Part shown: one piece after another, positions 7,614 through 16,900 of the stretch
Position numbering within the stretch: the stretch's first letter is position 1
Layout: every line of letters begins with the position of its first letter
NCBI GenBank assembly: GCA_009377605.1
Contig: WHTT01000073.1
Location: 1 to 32,647 of the forward strand
Direction: 5' to 3'
Source: Luteitalea sp.
GTDB lineage: Bacteria; Acidobacteriota; Vicinamibacteria; Vicinamibacterales; Vicinamibacteraceae
DNA length: 32,647 nucleotides
Translations under genes and position numbers: made by a program
The notes under the pieces: model-generated
Told to the model about the DNA's origin: nothing
The model's database searches: none
What the model saw: the letters and a program-made list of their open reading frames with translations, nothing else

Positions 7614-10600
7614 GTGGAGCTCAGCCCAATCCTGGAGGTGCGCCGCCGGCTCGGCCTGACGCAGGCCGCCCTAGCCGAGTTACTTGGCGTTTCGTTCGTC
7701 ACTGTCAATCGATGGGAGCGCGGCAAGTCACGACCCTCGGACCAAGTACTCCGGCGAATCCGGACGCTCGAAGCTGAACGGACTTCTCACGCGGCCGCGC
7801 GAACAAGCACCCCGGCTTCAAGCGGTTCGAAAGCTGTGGCCGCTAGGACCGACTTTCTCGCGAACCCCGAACACGTCCGCCTAATCGCCGAAGTCGAACG
7901 CCTCTCGTACGGCTACGTCGCCAGCCCCACATTCGCCACCGAGACATCCCGCATCGAGCCGCTTCCGCACCAGCGTATCGCGGTCTACGAGCACATGCTC
8001 ACGCAGCCGCGCCTTCGGTTCTTGCTGGCGGACGACGCGGGCGCGGGCAAGACGATCATGTCAGGACTCTACATTCGAGAGATGCAGGCGCGTCGTCTCA
8101 TCCGCCGGGTCCTCATCGTTCCGCCCGCCGGTCTCATCGGGAACTGGGAGAGAGAGCTCCGGACACTGTTCGGTCTGCGCTTTCGCATCGTTCGCGGCGC
8201 AGACGCAAAATCCGAAAATCCCTTCGCCCGCGATGCCGGCAGCTATGTGATCTGCAGCGTTGACACGCTCGCGGGCACGTCGATGTTCGCCAAGCTCCAG
8301 AGTCGTGAGGTCGATCCGTACGACGTGGTCATCTTCGACGAGGCACACAAGCTCGCGGCCAGTCGTGACGCGGATCTGAGCGTTCGAAAAACTGACCGAT
8401 ACCAGCTCGCTGAAGCACTCGCGGGGGTCATGGCAACCGACCCTGAATGGGCGCTCCCGTGGTCGGCCAATCATCTGCTTCTGCTCACCGCCACGCCTCA
8501 TATGGGGAAGGACTTCCCGTACTACGCGCTATGGCGATTGCTCGAACCGGAGGTTCTATCGACCGAGGACGCGTTTCGGGCCTTCCCCGCCGAAGAACGG
8601 CGAAAGCGCTTCATCCGGCGAACCAAAGAGGAGATGGTGCGGTTCGATGGCACACCCATATACCCGCAACGGATCTCCGACACGCTTGGCTTCGACCTGA
8701 CCTCTGGCCCGGCTGGCGAGCAAGAGCTTTACGAGCGGACGACGGCGTACATGCGGACGTTCTACAACCGCGCCGGCATCCTCAATCCATCGGCCGCTCG
8801 GCTGGCACTCGGCGTCTTCCAGCGCCGCCTGGCGAGCTCGACGTACGCAGTTCTGCGATCGATGGAGCGCCGTCTCGTTCGGCTAGACGAGGTCATCGAA
8901 CGCGTGCGTGAGGGTCGCCTGACGCCGCAGGAGTTGCACGCAGCGCAGCTGCGACTGCGCGACCCCTTCGAGGATTCCACGGCGGATGAGGAAGCCGCCG
9001 TGGACGGTCGAGAGAGTCACGAGCAGGACGAGGACCGGCTGCTTCAGGTCATCAGAACTACTTCGCTCGTGGATTTGGAAACCGAGCGCCGAGAAGTGCT
9101 GGGCGTGATTGAGCTTGCACGAGGCGTGCTCGCGGCCAGCCACGAGTCCAAGTTCGACGTGCTGCGAGAGCTACTGCTCAAACCGGATTACCGGGGAGAG
9201 AAGCTCATTGTCTTCACGGAGCATCGGGACACGCTGGAGTGGGTGGGACAGCGTCTGGAGGGCATGGGATTCACCGACAGGATTGCAGCCATTCATGGCG
9301 GCATGGATTTCAGAGAGCGAGAGGCCGAAGTTGAACGCTTCCGGAACCCCTCAGCAGACGGTGGCGCGCAATACCTGCTGGCAACAGATGCTGCCGGTGA
9401 AGGGATCAACCTGCAGTTCTGCTGGCTGATGGTGAACTACGACGTGCCGTGGAACCCGGCGCGACTCGAACAGCGTATGGGCCGGATCCACCGTTATGGG
9501 CAGGAGCACGACCCGGTTGTCATCGTCAACCTCGTCGCGAACAACACGCGGGAAGGGCTGGTCATCGGCACGTTGCTTCGGAAGCTCGACACGATTCGGC
9601 GGGAGCTGAAGTCCGACAAAGTCTTCGATGTCGTCGGGCGTATCTTCGAAAACGTCTCGATCGCTTCGTACCTGGCTGACGCGCTGGTCCAGGACGATGG
9701 TGCCGACGCGGCCCGGCGGCTCGAGGGTCGCCTCACGCGCGACCAAGTGGACGCCATTCGCCAGCGCGAGCGCCTGCTCTTCGGAGACGGCGGAGACGTC
9801 AAGCGGGAGCTACCTCGCTTGCGCGTGGTCACAGAGCGGGAGACGCTGCGCAGGCTTCTACCCGGGTACGTGCGCCAGTTCGTGGAAGATGCCGCCAAAT
9901 CGCTTCGGCTTCGCGTGGATGGCGATCTTGATGGCGCCTTTTCTCTTCGCCCCACAGAGCGCGGCGCACTGAACCCTCTGTGGGAAGTCCTCGAGAGTTA
10001 CCCGCCCGAGGCACGAGGTCGGCTGACCGTGTACCGCCCCAAGGCGGACGACGCAGTGTTCGTGCATCCGGGAGAGCCGGTCTTTGAACGACTGCGTTCG
10101 CTGGTCCTGGAGCGTTTCGCTGTGGATGCGCGTCGGGGTGCTGCATTCGTGGATCCCACCGTCTCCGAGCCGTATCTGGTCTTTCTGGCGGAGTTGTCGC
10201 TTGTCCGCCGACCTGGCGAACCCATTCACAACAGACTCATCGCAGTGAAAGTGGACGTGCAGGGTCACTTCGACCCCTGCCCCGTCGAACATTTCATGCT
10301 TCTGCGCGGATGCGATCGATTTCCCACAGAGTTCGTCAGCCTTGCCTCTCGGGCCGCCGAGCTCGAGGTGCTGACGGACGAGTTCCTAAGGATGCAGGTG
10401 GCCGAACCGCTGCTTGCCGAACGCCGGCGGGCGTTGCGTCAGACATTGCCTCAGCGAGAAGACTTCCTCATCCGGGGGTTCGACTACCAGTCTGCCGAAC
10501 TGGCGGCATCCCGGCAGCGGCTCACCGAAAAGGTCCAACAGGGTCAGTCGGCTGCAAAGGGTGCGCTTGAACGCGTGAAGGATCAGCAGCGCGCTCTCGA

Positions 10601-11450
10601 GAAACGAAAGGCCGCTGCGGTCGCGTCCCTTCACACCGAGCCCGATGAGCTATCGATCGGCCAGGTCTCGGTGATCGCCCGGGCGCTGATCGTGCCTTCC
10701 TCCGTTGAAGCCGAACGCGAACGCTACGACGCGAACGTGGAAGGGATCGCGATGCAGGTGGCTCGCGCCTTCGAGGAAGCGGCGGGCTCGAACGTGCGGG
10801 ACGTCTCCACTCCGCCGAAAGCCCGCGCCGCTGGACTAACCGACTACCCCGGGTTCGATCTGCTCGCGATCTACCCCTCGGGAGAACGCCGGGCCATTGA
10901 AGTGAAGGGCCGAGCGGGCACAGGCGACGTTGAGGTGTCCTACAACGAGTGGGCACGCGCCTGCAATCTTCGACAGGAATACTGGCTGCACGTAGTCTTC
11001 CACTCGGCATCTCCGCGCCCGCGGCTCGTTCGCGTCCAGGACCCCTTTGCCAAACTGCTCGTCAAGTCGCGCGGGGTCATCGTCAACGACCGCGACATCA
11101 TTGAGGTTGGCGAAAGCGGGGGGGCGGAACCGGCGGCTGGAACTCCGTTGCCCGAGCTCTTGCGCCCGTTGTTGTGGGACCACTCGTTCGAAGACCTTCG
11201 ATGGCCAACGCACCGGGATCTCGTGATCGGCCGCGTGCTGCAGAGTGGCGGCAGCGACGCCGTCAGCTGGCTACGGAAAACCGTGGGCGACATTGAACTG
11301 GCCGGGTGGATTCGCAAACGTGACGGCCGCGGACTGGACGCTCGCCAGCTACGGTTCTGGCAGACCGTGTTGGATCTCCCTGAGAGGGACGCCAATCGCT
11401 GGGTGAAGCAGGCGACGGAAAACCCTTGGGGCGCGAGAACTGGATTTTGA
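7614..11450 (+). CDS. XRE-HTH / SNF2-type helicase / DUF3883 defence protein
   Basis: About 1278 residues. Residues 1-55 form an XRE-type helix-turn-helix (RRRLGLTQAALAELLGVSF then WERGKSRPS). A superfamily 2 SNF2-like helicase follows: Walker A DDAGAGKT near 143, DEAH at 242-245, LLTATPH, TDAAGEGIN, and motif VI RMGRIHRYGQ at 621-630. A Lys/Arg/Gln-rich coiled coil near 970-1005 leads to a DUF3883 domain with GFD (Asp 1082) and EVKG (Glu 1096, Lys 1098), a PD-(D/E)xK nuclease-like arrangement. Related helicases sit in DISARM and in helicase-methylase-ATPase systems, acting on invading DNA. Starts at TTG 7593 and GTG 7608 are also open. GTG 7614 is chosen for its position 6 bp after a -10-like box. 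The HTH fusion is unusual and suggests self-regulation or sequence-specific recruitment. Confidence 0.85.
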   Translation: MELSPILEVRRRLGLTQAALAELLGVSFVTVNRWERGKSRPSDQVLRRIRTLEAERTSHAAARTSTPASSGSKAVAARTDFLANPEHVRLIAEVERLSYGYVASPTFATETSRIEPLPHQRIAVYEHMLTQPRLRFLLADDAGAGKTIMSGLYIREMQARRLIRRVLIVPPAGLIGNWERELRTLFGLRFRIVRGADAKSENPFARDAGSYVICSVDTLAGTSMFAKLQSREVDPYDVVIFDEAHKLAASRDADLSVRKTDRYQLAEALAGVMATDPEWALPWSANHLLLLTATPHMGKDFPYYALWRLLEPEVLSTEDAFRAFPAEERRKRFIRRTKEEMVRFDGTPIYPQRISDTLGFDLTSGPAGEQELYERTTAYMRTFYNRAGILNPSAARLALGVFQRRLASSTYAVLRSMERRLVRLDEVIERVREGRLTPQELHAAQLRLRDPFEDSTADEEAAVDGRESHEQDEDRLLQVIRTTSLVDLETERREVLGVIELARGVLAASHESKFDVLRELLLKPDYRGEKLIVFTEHRDTLEWVGQRLEGMGFTDRIAAIHGGMDFREREAEVERFRNPSADGGAQYLLATDAAGEGINLQFCWLMVNYDVPWNPARLEQRMGRIHRYGQEHDPVVIVNLVANNTREGLVIGTLLRKLDTIRRELKSDKVFDVVGRIFENVSIASYLADALVQDDGADAARRLEGRLTRDQVDAIRQRERLLFGDGGDVKRELPRLRVVTERETLRRLLPGYVRQFVEDAAKSLRLRVDGDLDGAFSLRPTERGALNPLWEVLESYPPEARGRLTVYRPKADDAVFVHPGEPVFERLRSLVLERFAVDARRGAAFVDPTVSEPYLVFLAELSLVRRPGEPIHNRLIAVKVDVQGHFDPCPVEHFMLLRGCDRFPTEFVSLASRAAELEVLTDEFLRMQVAEPLLAERRRALRQTLPQREDFLIRGFDYQSAELAASRQRLTEKVQQGQSAAKGALERVKDQQRALEKRKAAAVASLHTEPDELSIGQVSVIARALIVPSSVEAERERYDANVEGIAMQVARAFEEAAGSNVRDVSTPPKARAAGLTDYPGFDLLAIYPSGERRAIEVKGRAGTGDVEVSYNEWARACNLRQEYWLHVVFHSASPRPRLVRVQDPFAKLLVKSRGVIVNDRDIIEVGESGGAEPAAGTPLPELLRPLLWDHSFEDLRWPTHRDLVIGRVLQSGGSDAVSWLRKTVGDIELAGWIRKRDGRGLDARQLRFWQTVLDLPERDANRWVKQATENPWGARTGF

Positions 11451-11477
11451 GCTTGGGATTTGTCTCCCAAAAACACT

Positions 11478-11566
11478 GAGACCGGCCTCGCAGCCGGTCT
11501 CGCAGCCTGCTTCCGAAGAAGCAGGGGGGATAAATTAGTAACAGGATACCGCCAAGTTTGGTTCCT
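11478..11566 (+). other. Tandem stem-loops between helicase and NYN genes
   Basis: Stem 1: GAGACCGGC (11478-11486) pairs perfectly with GCCGGTCTC (11493-11501), 6-nt loop. Stem 2: CCTGCTTC (11506-11513) pairs perfectly with GAAGCAGG (11518-11525), CGAA loop. A G-run and an AT-rich piece follow, then a weaker dyad (CAGGATACC ... GGTTCCTG) at about 11541-11566. There is no clear U-tract, so a simple rho-independent terminator is not convincing. Attenuation, RNA processing or a small structured RNA are alternatives. Confidence 0.6.
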
Positions 11567-11618
11567 GTCAAAGGTCTCGCGTCGGTCCAGGGAGGTCGGT
11601 GAAGACGGAGCTGGGTTC

Positions 11619-12239
11619 GTGGCAAACGTCAACGTGTACGTCGACGGCTTCAACCTCTACTACGGCGGGCTCAAGCGCACGCCGTACAAATGGCTGGACC
11701 TTGCGAAGCTCTGTCAGATCATGCTGCCGCAGGACGTCGTGCAACACATCTACTACTACACCGCCCGCGTCAGCGCTCGCCCGCACAATCCGTCAGCGCC
11801 AATGGACCAGCAGGTTTACCTTCGTGCGCTACGAACGATTCCGAATCTCTCAGTCACGTACGGGCACTTCATGACTCATTCGGTTCGCATGGCGCTCTCA
11901 CGCGTGATACCGCCTCAGCAGGTGTGGGTCGACAAGACCGAAGAAAAGGGCTCAGACGTGAATCTCGCGACACATCTCGTGCGCGACGCGTTCCAAAAAC
12001 GCTTCGAGTTGGCTGTACTCGTCACGAACGATTCCGACCTCGCAGAACCAGTGAGGATAGTGACTCAAGAACTGGCCCTGCCCGTCGGCATCTTGAATCC
12101 TCACCAGTATCACAGCCAAGTCTTGAAACGGCTCGCGACGTTCGTGAAGCGGATTCGACAGTCAGCCCTGCACGCAAGCCAGTTTCCGGTGACACTCGCC
12201 GACGAGAAAGGTATTTTTCACAAGCCATCTTCGTGGTAG
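11619..12239 (+). CDS. NYN-domain (LabA/DUF88-like) PIN-fold nuclease
   Basis: A 206-residue protein from GTG 11619, which has GGAG 8 bp upstream. The frame is open further upstream, but that part is the stem-loop region and has no domain character. The NYN signature is complete: YVDGFN (Asp 9), EEKGSDVNLATHL (Asp 113), LVTNDSDL (Asp 138, Asp 140). These acidic residues form the metal-binding RNase centre of the NYN/PIN-like fold. Family knowledge: RNA (sometimes DNA) cleavage, often in defence loci. It stands between the helicase and the SIR2 cassette on the same strand. Role here is unproven: effector nuclease or processing enzyme. Confidence 0.85.
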   Translation: MANVNVYVDGFNLYYGGLKRTPYKWLDLAKLCQIMLPQDVVQHIYYYTARVSARPHNPSAPMDQQVYLRALRTIPNLSVTYGHFMTHSVRMALSRVIPPQQVWVDKTEEKGSDVNLATHLVRDAFQKRFELAVLVTNDSDLAEPVRIVTQELALPVGILNPHQYHSQVLKRLATFVKRIRQSALHASQFPVTLADEKGIFHKPSSW

Positions 12240-12270
12240 CGATTGCTGAGGCCGAGCCAATGCCAGAGAT

Positions 12271-12283
12271 GCTTGGCCCAAGC
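12271..12283. promoter_or_regulatory. Perfect 6-1-6 dyad upstream of the winged-helix gene
   Basis: GCTTGG-C-CCAAGC is a perfect palindrome with a single central base, too tight to form an RNA hairpin, so a protein-binding site is more likely than a terminator. It lies 80 bp before the winged-helix start in the 124-bp gap after the NYN gene. Nothing else is evident in that gap. Confidence 0.35.
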
Positions 12284-12363
12284 GAATGAAGTCACATCCG
12301 CGTTGTTATTCAAGCGGCCGTACGCGAGGCGGCAGGGTAAGGATGATCGTTTCTGGAGGCTAC

Positions 12364-12696
12364 ATGACGGCAGAAGGTCGCATTGAACAATTGTTGGGTT
12401 GTCTTGTTCAAGTAATCGGGCGCACGGCAATACCGGAAGATCGCGTGCGCGAGATTGTCGGCACGGCGTCAAAACAAGTTCGTGCTTTCAACCTCTGTGA
12501 TGGCACCAAGACGCAAACAGACATCCGTCAGAAGGTCGGTCTTGATGCCGGAAACTTCAGCCGCACTGCCCGACGATGGGTCGAACAAGGTGTCATGTTT
12601 GAGATTGGCGACGCCGGCAACTCAAAGCTCCTTCACATCTACCCGCTCAGCAAATCTCAGAAGACAAAGGCAGCCCGAACTCGGAGGAAGAGGTGA
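12364..12696 (+). CDS. Small winged-helix DNA-binding protein
   Basis: A 110-residue protein. The middle reads as a winged helix: CDGTKTQTDIRQKVGLDAGN, then FSRTARRWVEQGVMFEIG, i.e. helix-turn-recognition helix followed by a wing, like MarR/ArsR-type domains used on marker-type DNA sites. It ends in a very basic tail (KTKAARTRRKR). ATG 12364 is preceded by GGAGG only 4 bp away. ATG 12343 is an alternative. Its TGA overlaps the GTG start of the SIR2 gene (GTGA). I do not recognise a named family. Likely roles are a repressor of the downstream toxic genes or a DNA-targeting subunit of the SIR2 protein. Confidence 0.65.
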   Translation: MTAEGRIEQLLGCLVQVIGRTAIPEDRVREIVGTASKQVRAFNLCDGTKTQTDIRQKVGLDAGNFSRTARRWVEQGVMFEIGDAGNSKLLHIYPLSKSQKTKAARTRRKR

Positions 12697-13736
12697 AGCT
12701 GGCGTCGGGCTCCCTGCAGACCGCCCTCATTCTTGGCGCCGGGGCAACGCGTGGAGCGATCGGCCACGTTTTACTGAACAGGAAGCGTCTGAAGCCGCCT
12801 TTAAATGGAGACTTTTTCGACGTCGCGGCCACGTACGCACGAGCGAAAGGCTCCGGCACCAGGAAGCGCGTCGACCATCTCCTGGCGGTGGGAGCGGAAC
12901 TCGCCCTGGGCCGAAACCCGACTCTTGAAGAAGCGTTCAGCCTTCTCTACATCGCTAAGGATTTCCCGGAGATCTATAAGTCTGGACCTGGCCCAAAACC
13001 GGAGCCGGGAATAAGTTCCGAGATCGACGACTTTCTCGCGCTGCTGTTCGGCGTCCTCAACGAGGTCGACCGCAACTCGAATGGTCATACTGGATATGAC
13101 CGTCTCACTCGATCGCTTGAGTCTGGAGACTCAGTCCTCACGCTGAACTACGACACCTGTCTCGATTCAGCACTCAAACGGGCCGGGTGGGATCCAGCGT
13201 CGGGCTACGACCTGATCGGTGGCAAAGGCAAATGCAAGTGGGCTGGGCCCAACGCAGCAGTCTCCAACGCTAAAGGAGTCAAACTTCTGAAGCTTCACGG
13301 GTCGATGAACTGGTGGGTTCGTGGTTCGTCGGCCGACCTGACGAAAGTATTCTCGAAAAAGCCGACCCTGATCACGGGGCCCCGCAGGAACGGTCGTCAT
13401 GGGCTTCTGCGGCAGATTGTTCCTCCGATTCACGGTAAATTCTTCTCGCATCCTCACTGGGCCAAGCTGTGGAAGACCGCGTTTCAGGCACTCTGCACTG
13501 CTGACAGGATTGTTGTGATTGGATGCTCTATCGTCGACACCGACTTTCACCTCCAGGGCTTTCTGCGTCGCATGGTTAAGACGCGGAAGTCGTTACAGCG
13601 CTTTCGCGAAGCAGTTTTGGTGGATCGATCTGTCAAGGTCCGCCGCAAGTGGAAGAAAGTCTTGCGCGGCGCGGTTTCCAGCTCTCAAGAGTTCCCAAGT
13701 TTTGAGGCGTTTCTGGAGAAGGGTGCACGCACATGA
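12693..13736 (+). CDS. SIR2-like domain protein (putative NADase effector)
   Basis: A 347-residue protein with a full SIR2-type Rossmann pattern: ILGAGATR (15-20 core), LTLNYDTCLDSAL (Asn 152, Asp 154), KLLKLHGSMNWW (His 202) and VIGCSIVDTDFH (278-285). The Asn and His match the residues needed for NAD cleavage in defence SIR2 proteins such as ThsA and DSR types. No Zn-binding cysteine quartet of protein deacetylases is visible, which fits an NADase rather than a deacetylase. There is no extra effector or sensor domain, so activation must come from a partner. GTG start with GGAGG 5 bp upstream. It overlaps the genes on both sides by 4 bp. Expected outcome: NAD depletion and growth arrest of infected cells (inference). 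Confidence 0.85.
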   Translation: MKLASGSLQTALILGAGATRGAIGHVLLNRKRLKPPLNGDFFDVAATYARAKGSGTRKRVDHLLAVGAELALGRNPTLEEAFSLLYIAKDFPEIYKSGPGPKPEPGISSEIDDFLALLFGVLNEVDRNSNGHTGYDRLTRSLESGDSVLTLNYDTCLDSALKRAGWDPASGYDLIGGKGKCKWAGPNAAVSNAKGVKLLKLHGSMNWWVRGSSADLTKVFSKKPTLITGPRRNGRHGLLRQIVPPIHGKFFSHPHWAKLWKTAFQALCTADRIVVIGCSIVDTDFHLQGFLRRMVKTRKSLQRFREAVLVDRSVKVRRKWKKVLRGAVSSSQEFPSFEAFLEKGART

Positions 13737-13987
13737 CCGCTGAACAGATGGATAGAGGCATCAAGGCTCTGGAACGGATAGCCATGGCTTTGGCAGCCAT
13801 GTATGCCGAACAGCTGAAGGGCCTGGATCAACCTGCTAAGGCAAAACGCCTGAGTCACCTCGGCTTCTCCAACGTTCAGATCGCAAGTGCACTTGGCACA
13901 ACTGCGAACTCGGTCAATGTCTCTTTGCACAGAGCACGTAAACGACCGAAGGCATCTCAGAGATCGCGGCGGGAGAGGAAACAATGA
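13733..13987 (+). CDS. Small sigma-region-4-like HTH protein
   Basis: An 84-residue protein with an N-terminal helix (MDRGIKALERIAMALAAMYA), then HLGFSNVQIASALGTTANSV followed by NVSLHRARKR, the pattern of sigma-70 region 4 or LuxR-type HTH, and a basic tail (SQRSRRERKQ). There is no region 2, so it is not a sigma factor. It starts within the SIR2 stop (ATGA) and its own stop overlaps the methylase ATG (ATGA), so it is locked into the same translational chain. Possible jobs: transcriptional control of the methylase/effector balance, or DNA tethering of the SIR2 protein. Confidence 0.65.
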   Translation: MTAEQMDRGIKALERIAMALAAMYAEQLKGLDQPAKAKRLSHLGFSNVQIASALGTTANSVNVSLHRARKRPKASQRSRRERKQ

Positions 13988-16900
13988 CCAACCGTCGTCT
14001 CATCGAAGTCGCCTTCCCTCTCGAACAGGCGTCACTCGACTCGGTACACGAAAAGAACGTGCGCCACGGGCATATCTCGACCCTGCACATCTGGCCGGCG
14101 CGCCGGCCGCTGGCGGCCTGTCGGGCGGCGCTCATTGCCACGCTGCTGCCTGATCCCGGCACACCTGAGAAGCGGCGCGAGCTGTGCGAGCGCATCGGCG
14201 GGAAGATCGAGAAGGTCATCGAGAAGAAGAAGGGCCCAGGAAGCCGCGGCGAGGAGAAGATCGTCAAGAAGACGATTGGCGGCATCCTTCACTGGGGCCG
14301 CGAGACCGAGAACAAAGCTGACATCGACTTCTTCCGTCAAGAGATCCGGAAGGCGTTCGGCGGCCGTGCGCCGCGTGTGCTCGACCCATTCGCCGGCGGT
14401 GGCGCCATCCCCCTCGAGGCGATGCGCCTCGGGTGTGAGGTCACGGCCGTCGACATCAATCCGGTCGCCTGGTTCATCCTGAAGTGCACGCTCGAGTATC
14501 CGCAAAAGCTCGCCGGTCAGAAACGGCCGCTTCCGGACTTCGTTCGCTCGGACGCCGCCTTCATGGAGAGCTTCTTCAAGGCGCAGGGCTTCAAGGGGGC
14601 GATGCTCCGCAGCCAGCTGCGCAAGCTGGGGCTAAGTGACTCGAAGAAGAACGGGGCGCAGCAGCACTCGCTCAAGGACACGCAGACCGGAAAGGATGTC
14701 GACCTTTCAATCGAAGAACACACTCTGGAAGCAGATCTGGCCTGGCACGTCCGGGCGTGGGGCTGGTGGGTGCTGCGCGAGGCACGCCGCGAGCTGGCGC
14801 GCTACTACCCTGCCTACGCGGATTTCCAGCCAGTGAAGGACGTGGACGACTGGCGCCGACGGCACCCGGAGCAGGCACGACCGAGGCAGCTCGTCCCGAC
14901 TTTCGACGACGGAATACCCGACATCGATTCGCTGAACGCCGATTTCGGCGGCGACTACTTGGCCGACGGCCGCACTGCGCGCTGGGTAGCCAAGCCGGCG
15001 GTTGCCTACCTCTGGGCGCGGACCGTGAAGTGCAAAAACTGCCGCGCGACGATTCCCTTGTTGAAGACGCGTTGGCTAGCCAAGAAGGAGAAAAAGCGCG
15101 TCTTGCTTCACGTAGAACCGAACAGCGATAAAACCGGAGTCTCGTTCGGTATCGAGAATGACGTGCCAGTTGCCGGAGGCAACAACGCGCAGCGCCGCGA
15201 ACACGATAAGCGGCTTGGGCACGGAACAATGAGCCGCGCGGGTGCCTGGTGTCCGTGCTGCGGCAAACCCGGCACTGTAGCCATGGAACGCGAAGACCTT
15301 CGCACTGAGGCGTCGGCGCAGCGAATGGGTATCGCCTTGACCGCGGTCGTGATTGATGGGCCGAGCGGTAAGGAGTATAGGCTACCGACCGAGCTGGAAC
15401 TACGTCTTCCTCTGGTGCAGCCACGAGAGCTCGAGGAAACATTTCGGAGGCTTCCGTTTGGGATTCCGAACGAACCGTTTCCTGAAGGCGGGAGTCGCCA
15501 GACTGGTGGGTCGTCGTTTACTGCCTACGCTTACGGCAAGACAAGGTGGAGCACCGTATTTAGCAGTCGGCAATTGCTCTCCTTAGGGGCGTTCACGTAC
15601 TGGATCAGGAGCTCCCACGAGTCGGCCGCCAGCTTCGGGTACCCGACTGCCTGGACAGAAGCACTGCCTGCGTACCTGTATACGGCGCTTTCGCGTCTGG
15701 CTGATCGGAATAGTGAGTTCTGCACATGGCAACTTGGCGCGGAAAAGATTGGACATACATTCACACGCTTCGCGCTCCCGATAACATGGGACTTTGTCGA
15801 GGTCATGCCCTGGGCTGATTCCAGCGGCGGTTTCCTGCAAGCCGTCGATTGGGTAGCACAGGTAGCCGCACACCTTCTCGACATGGCAAGCGCACCACCG
15901 TCCCAGGTGGTATGCGGGTCCGCGATCAATGCTCGAGACAGCGGAGTGGATCTGATCATCACTGATCCGCCATACTACGATTCGATTCAGTACTCGGATC
16001 TGATGGACTTCTTCCTCGTGTGGCTACGGCGGACGCTGCATGGGTCTTCGAGCGAAATTGATCGCGTCTTGTTGGATCCGCTCGGACCCAAGTGGAATCA
16101 CGACCTCAATGACGGCGAGCTCATCGACGAAGCCAGCCGACACCTCGGAGACGCGGAACAATCACGCCGCGTCTATGAAGATGGAATGTCACGAGCTTTT
16201 AGGGCTTGCTTCGAAGCTCTCAACCCTAATGGCCGTCTTGTTGTCGTGTTCGCGAATAAACAGCCGGATGCCTGGGAAGCGCTGGTAGCGTCAATTACCC
16301 GAGCAGGCTTTTGTGTTGATGGCTCCTGGCCTATTCGGACAGAGCGTGCAGGCAGAATGCGTTCACTTGCATCGGCCGCCCTCGCTTCTTCGGTGTGGCT
16401 CATCTGTCGGAAGCGCGACGTCGCAGCGCGGCCTGGCTGGGACAATGTCGTTCTTGGCGAAATGCGCCGGACGATCAGCCAAGAGCTGCGAGAGTTTTGG
16501 GACGCCGGAATCCGGGGACCGGACTTCGTCTGGGCAGCCACTGGTCCTGCGCTTGAGGCGTACAGCAAGCACCCAGTGGTTAAGAAAGCGAACGACCCGG
16601 GCGAGACGATGTCAGTGTCAGAATTTCTGCGAGCTGTTCGCCGCATGGTTGTCGAGTTCGTCGTTGGCCGCGTCATCGGAGAGCTAACACATGGCCAGGC
16701 CGTAGTAGGCATCGAGGGCCTTACGGGCTTGGACGACGTAACGACCTACTACCTCCTTCACCGTCACGACTTCGGGATGAACGACGCACCGGCAGGCGCC
16801 TGCATTCTATATGCGCTCTCGTGCAATCTGTCGGAAGGCGATCTCGCGGATCGATACGCGATCCTCCTGCGCTCCGGCGGCGTTGAGCAGGGCGACGACG

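Noticed and set aside
11478-11525. Ordinary rho-independent terminator of the helicase gene
   Set aside because: Stems are strong, but no T-run follows either stem. The downstream G-run and AT-rich stretch do not fit. Left as a structured element of unknown role.
11460-11618. N-terminal extension of the NYN protein from ATG 11460
   Set aside because: It would translate the stem-loop region into 53 residues with no domain character. GTG 11619 has a ribosome-binding site and begins right at the NYN fold.
13733-13987. A true sigma factor gene
   Set aside because: At 84 residues it has only a region-4-like HTH and no region 2, so it cannot bind core polymerase and a -10 element as a sigma factor.
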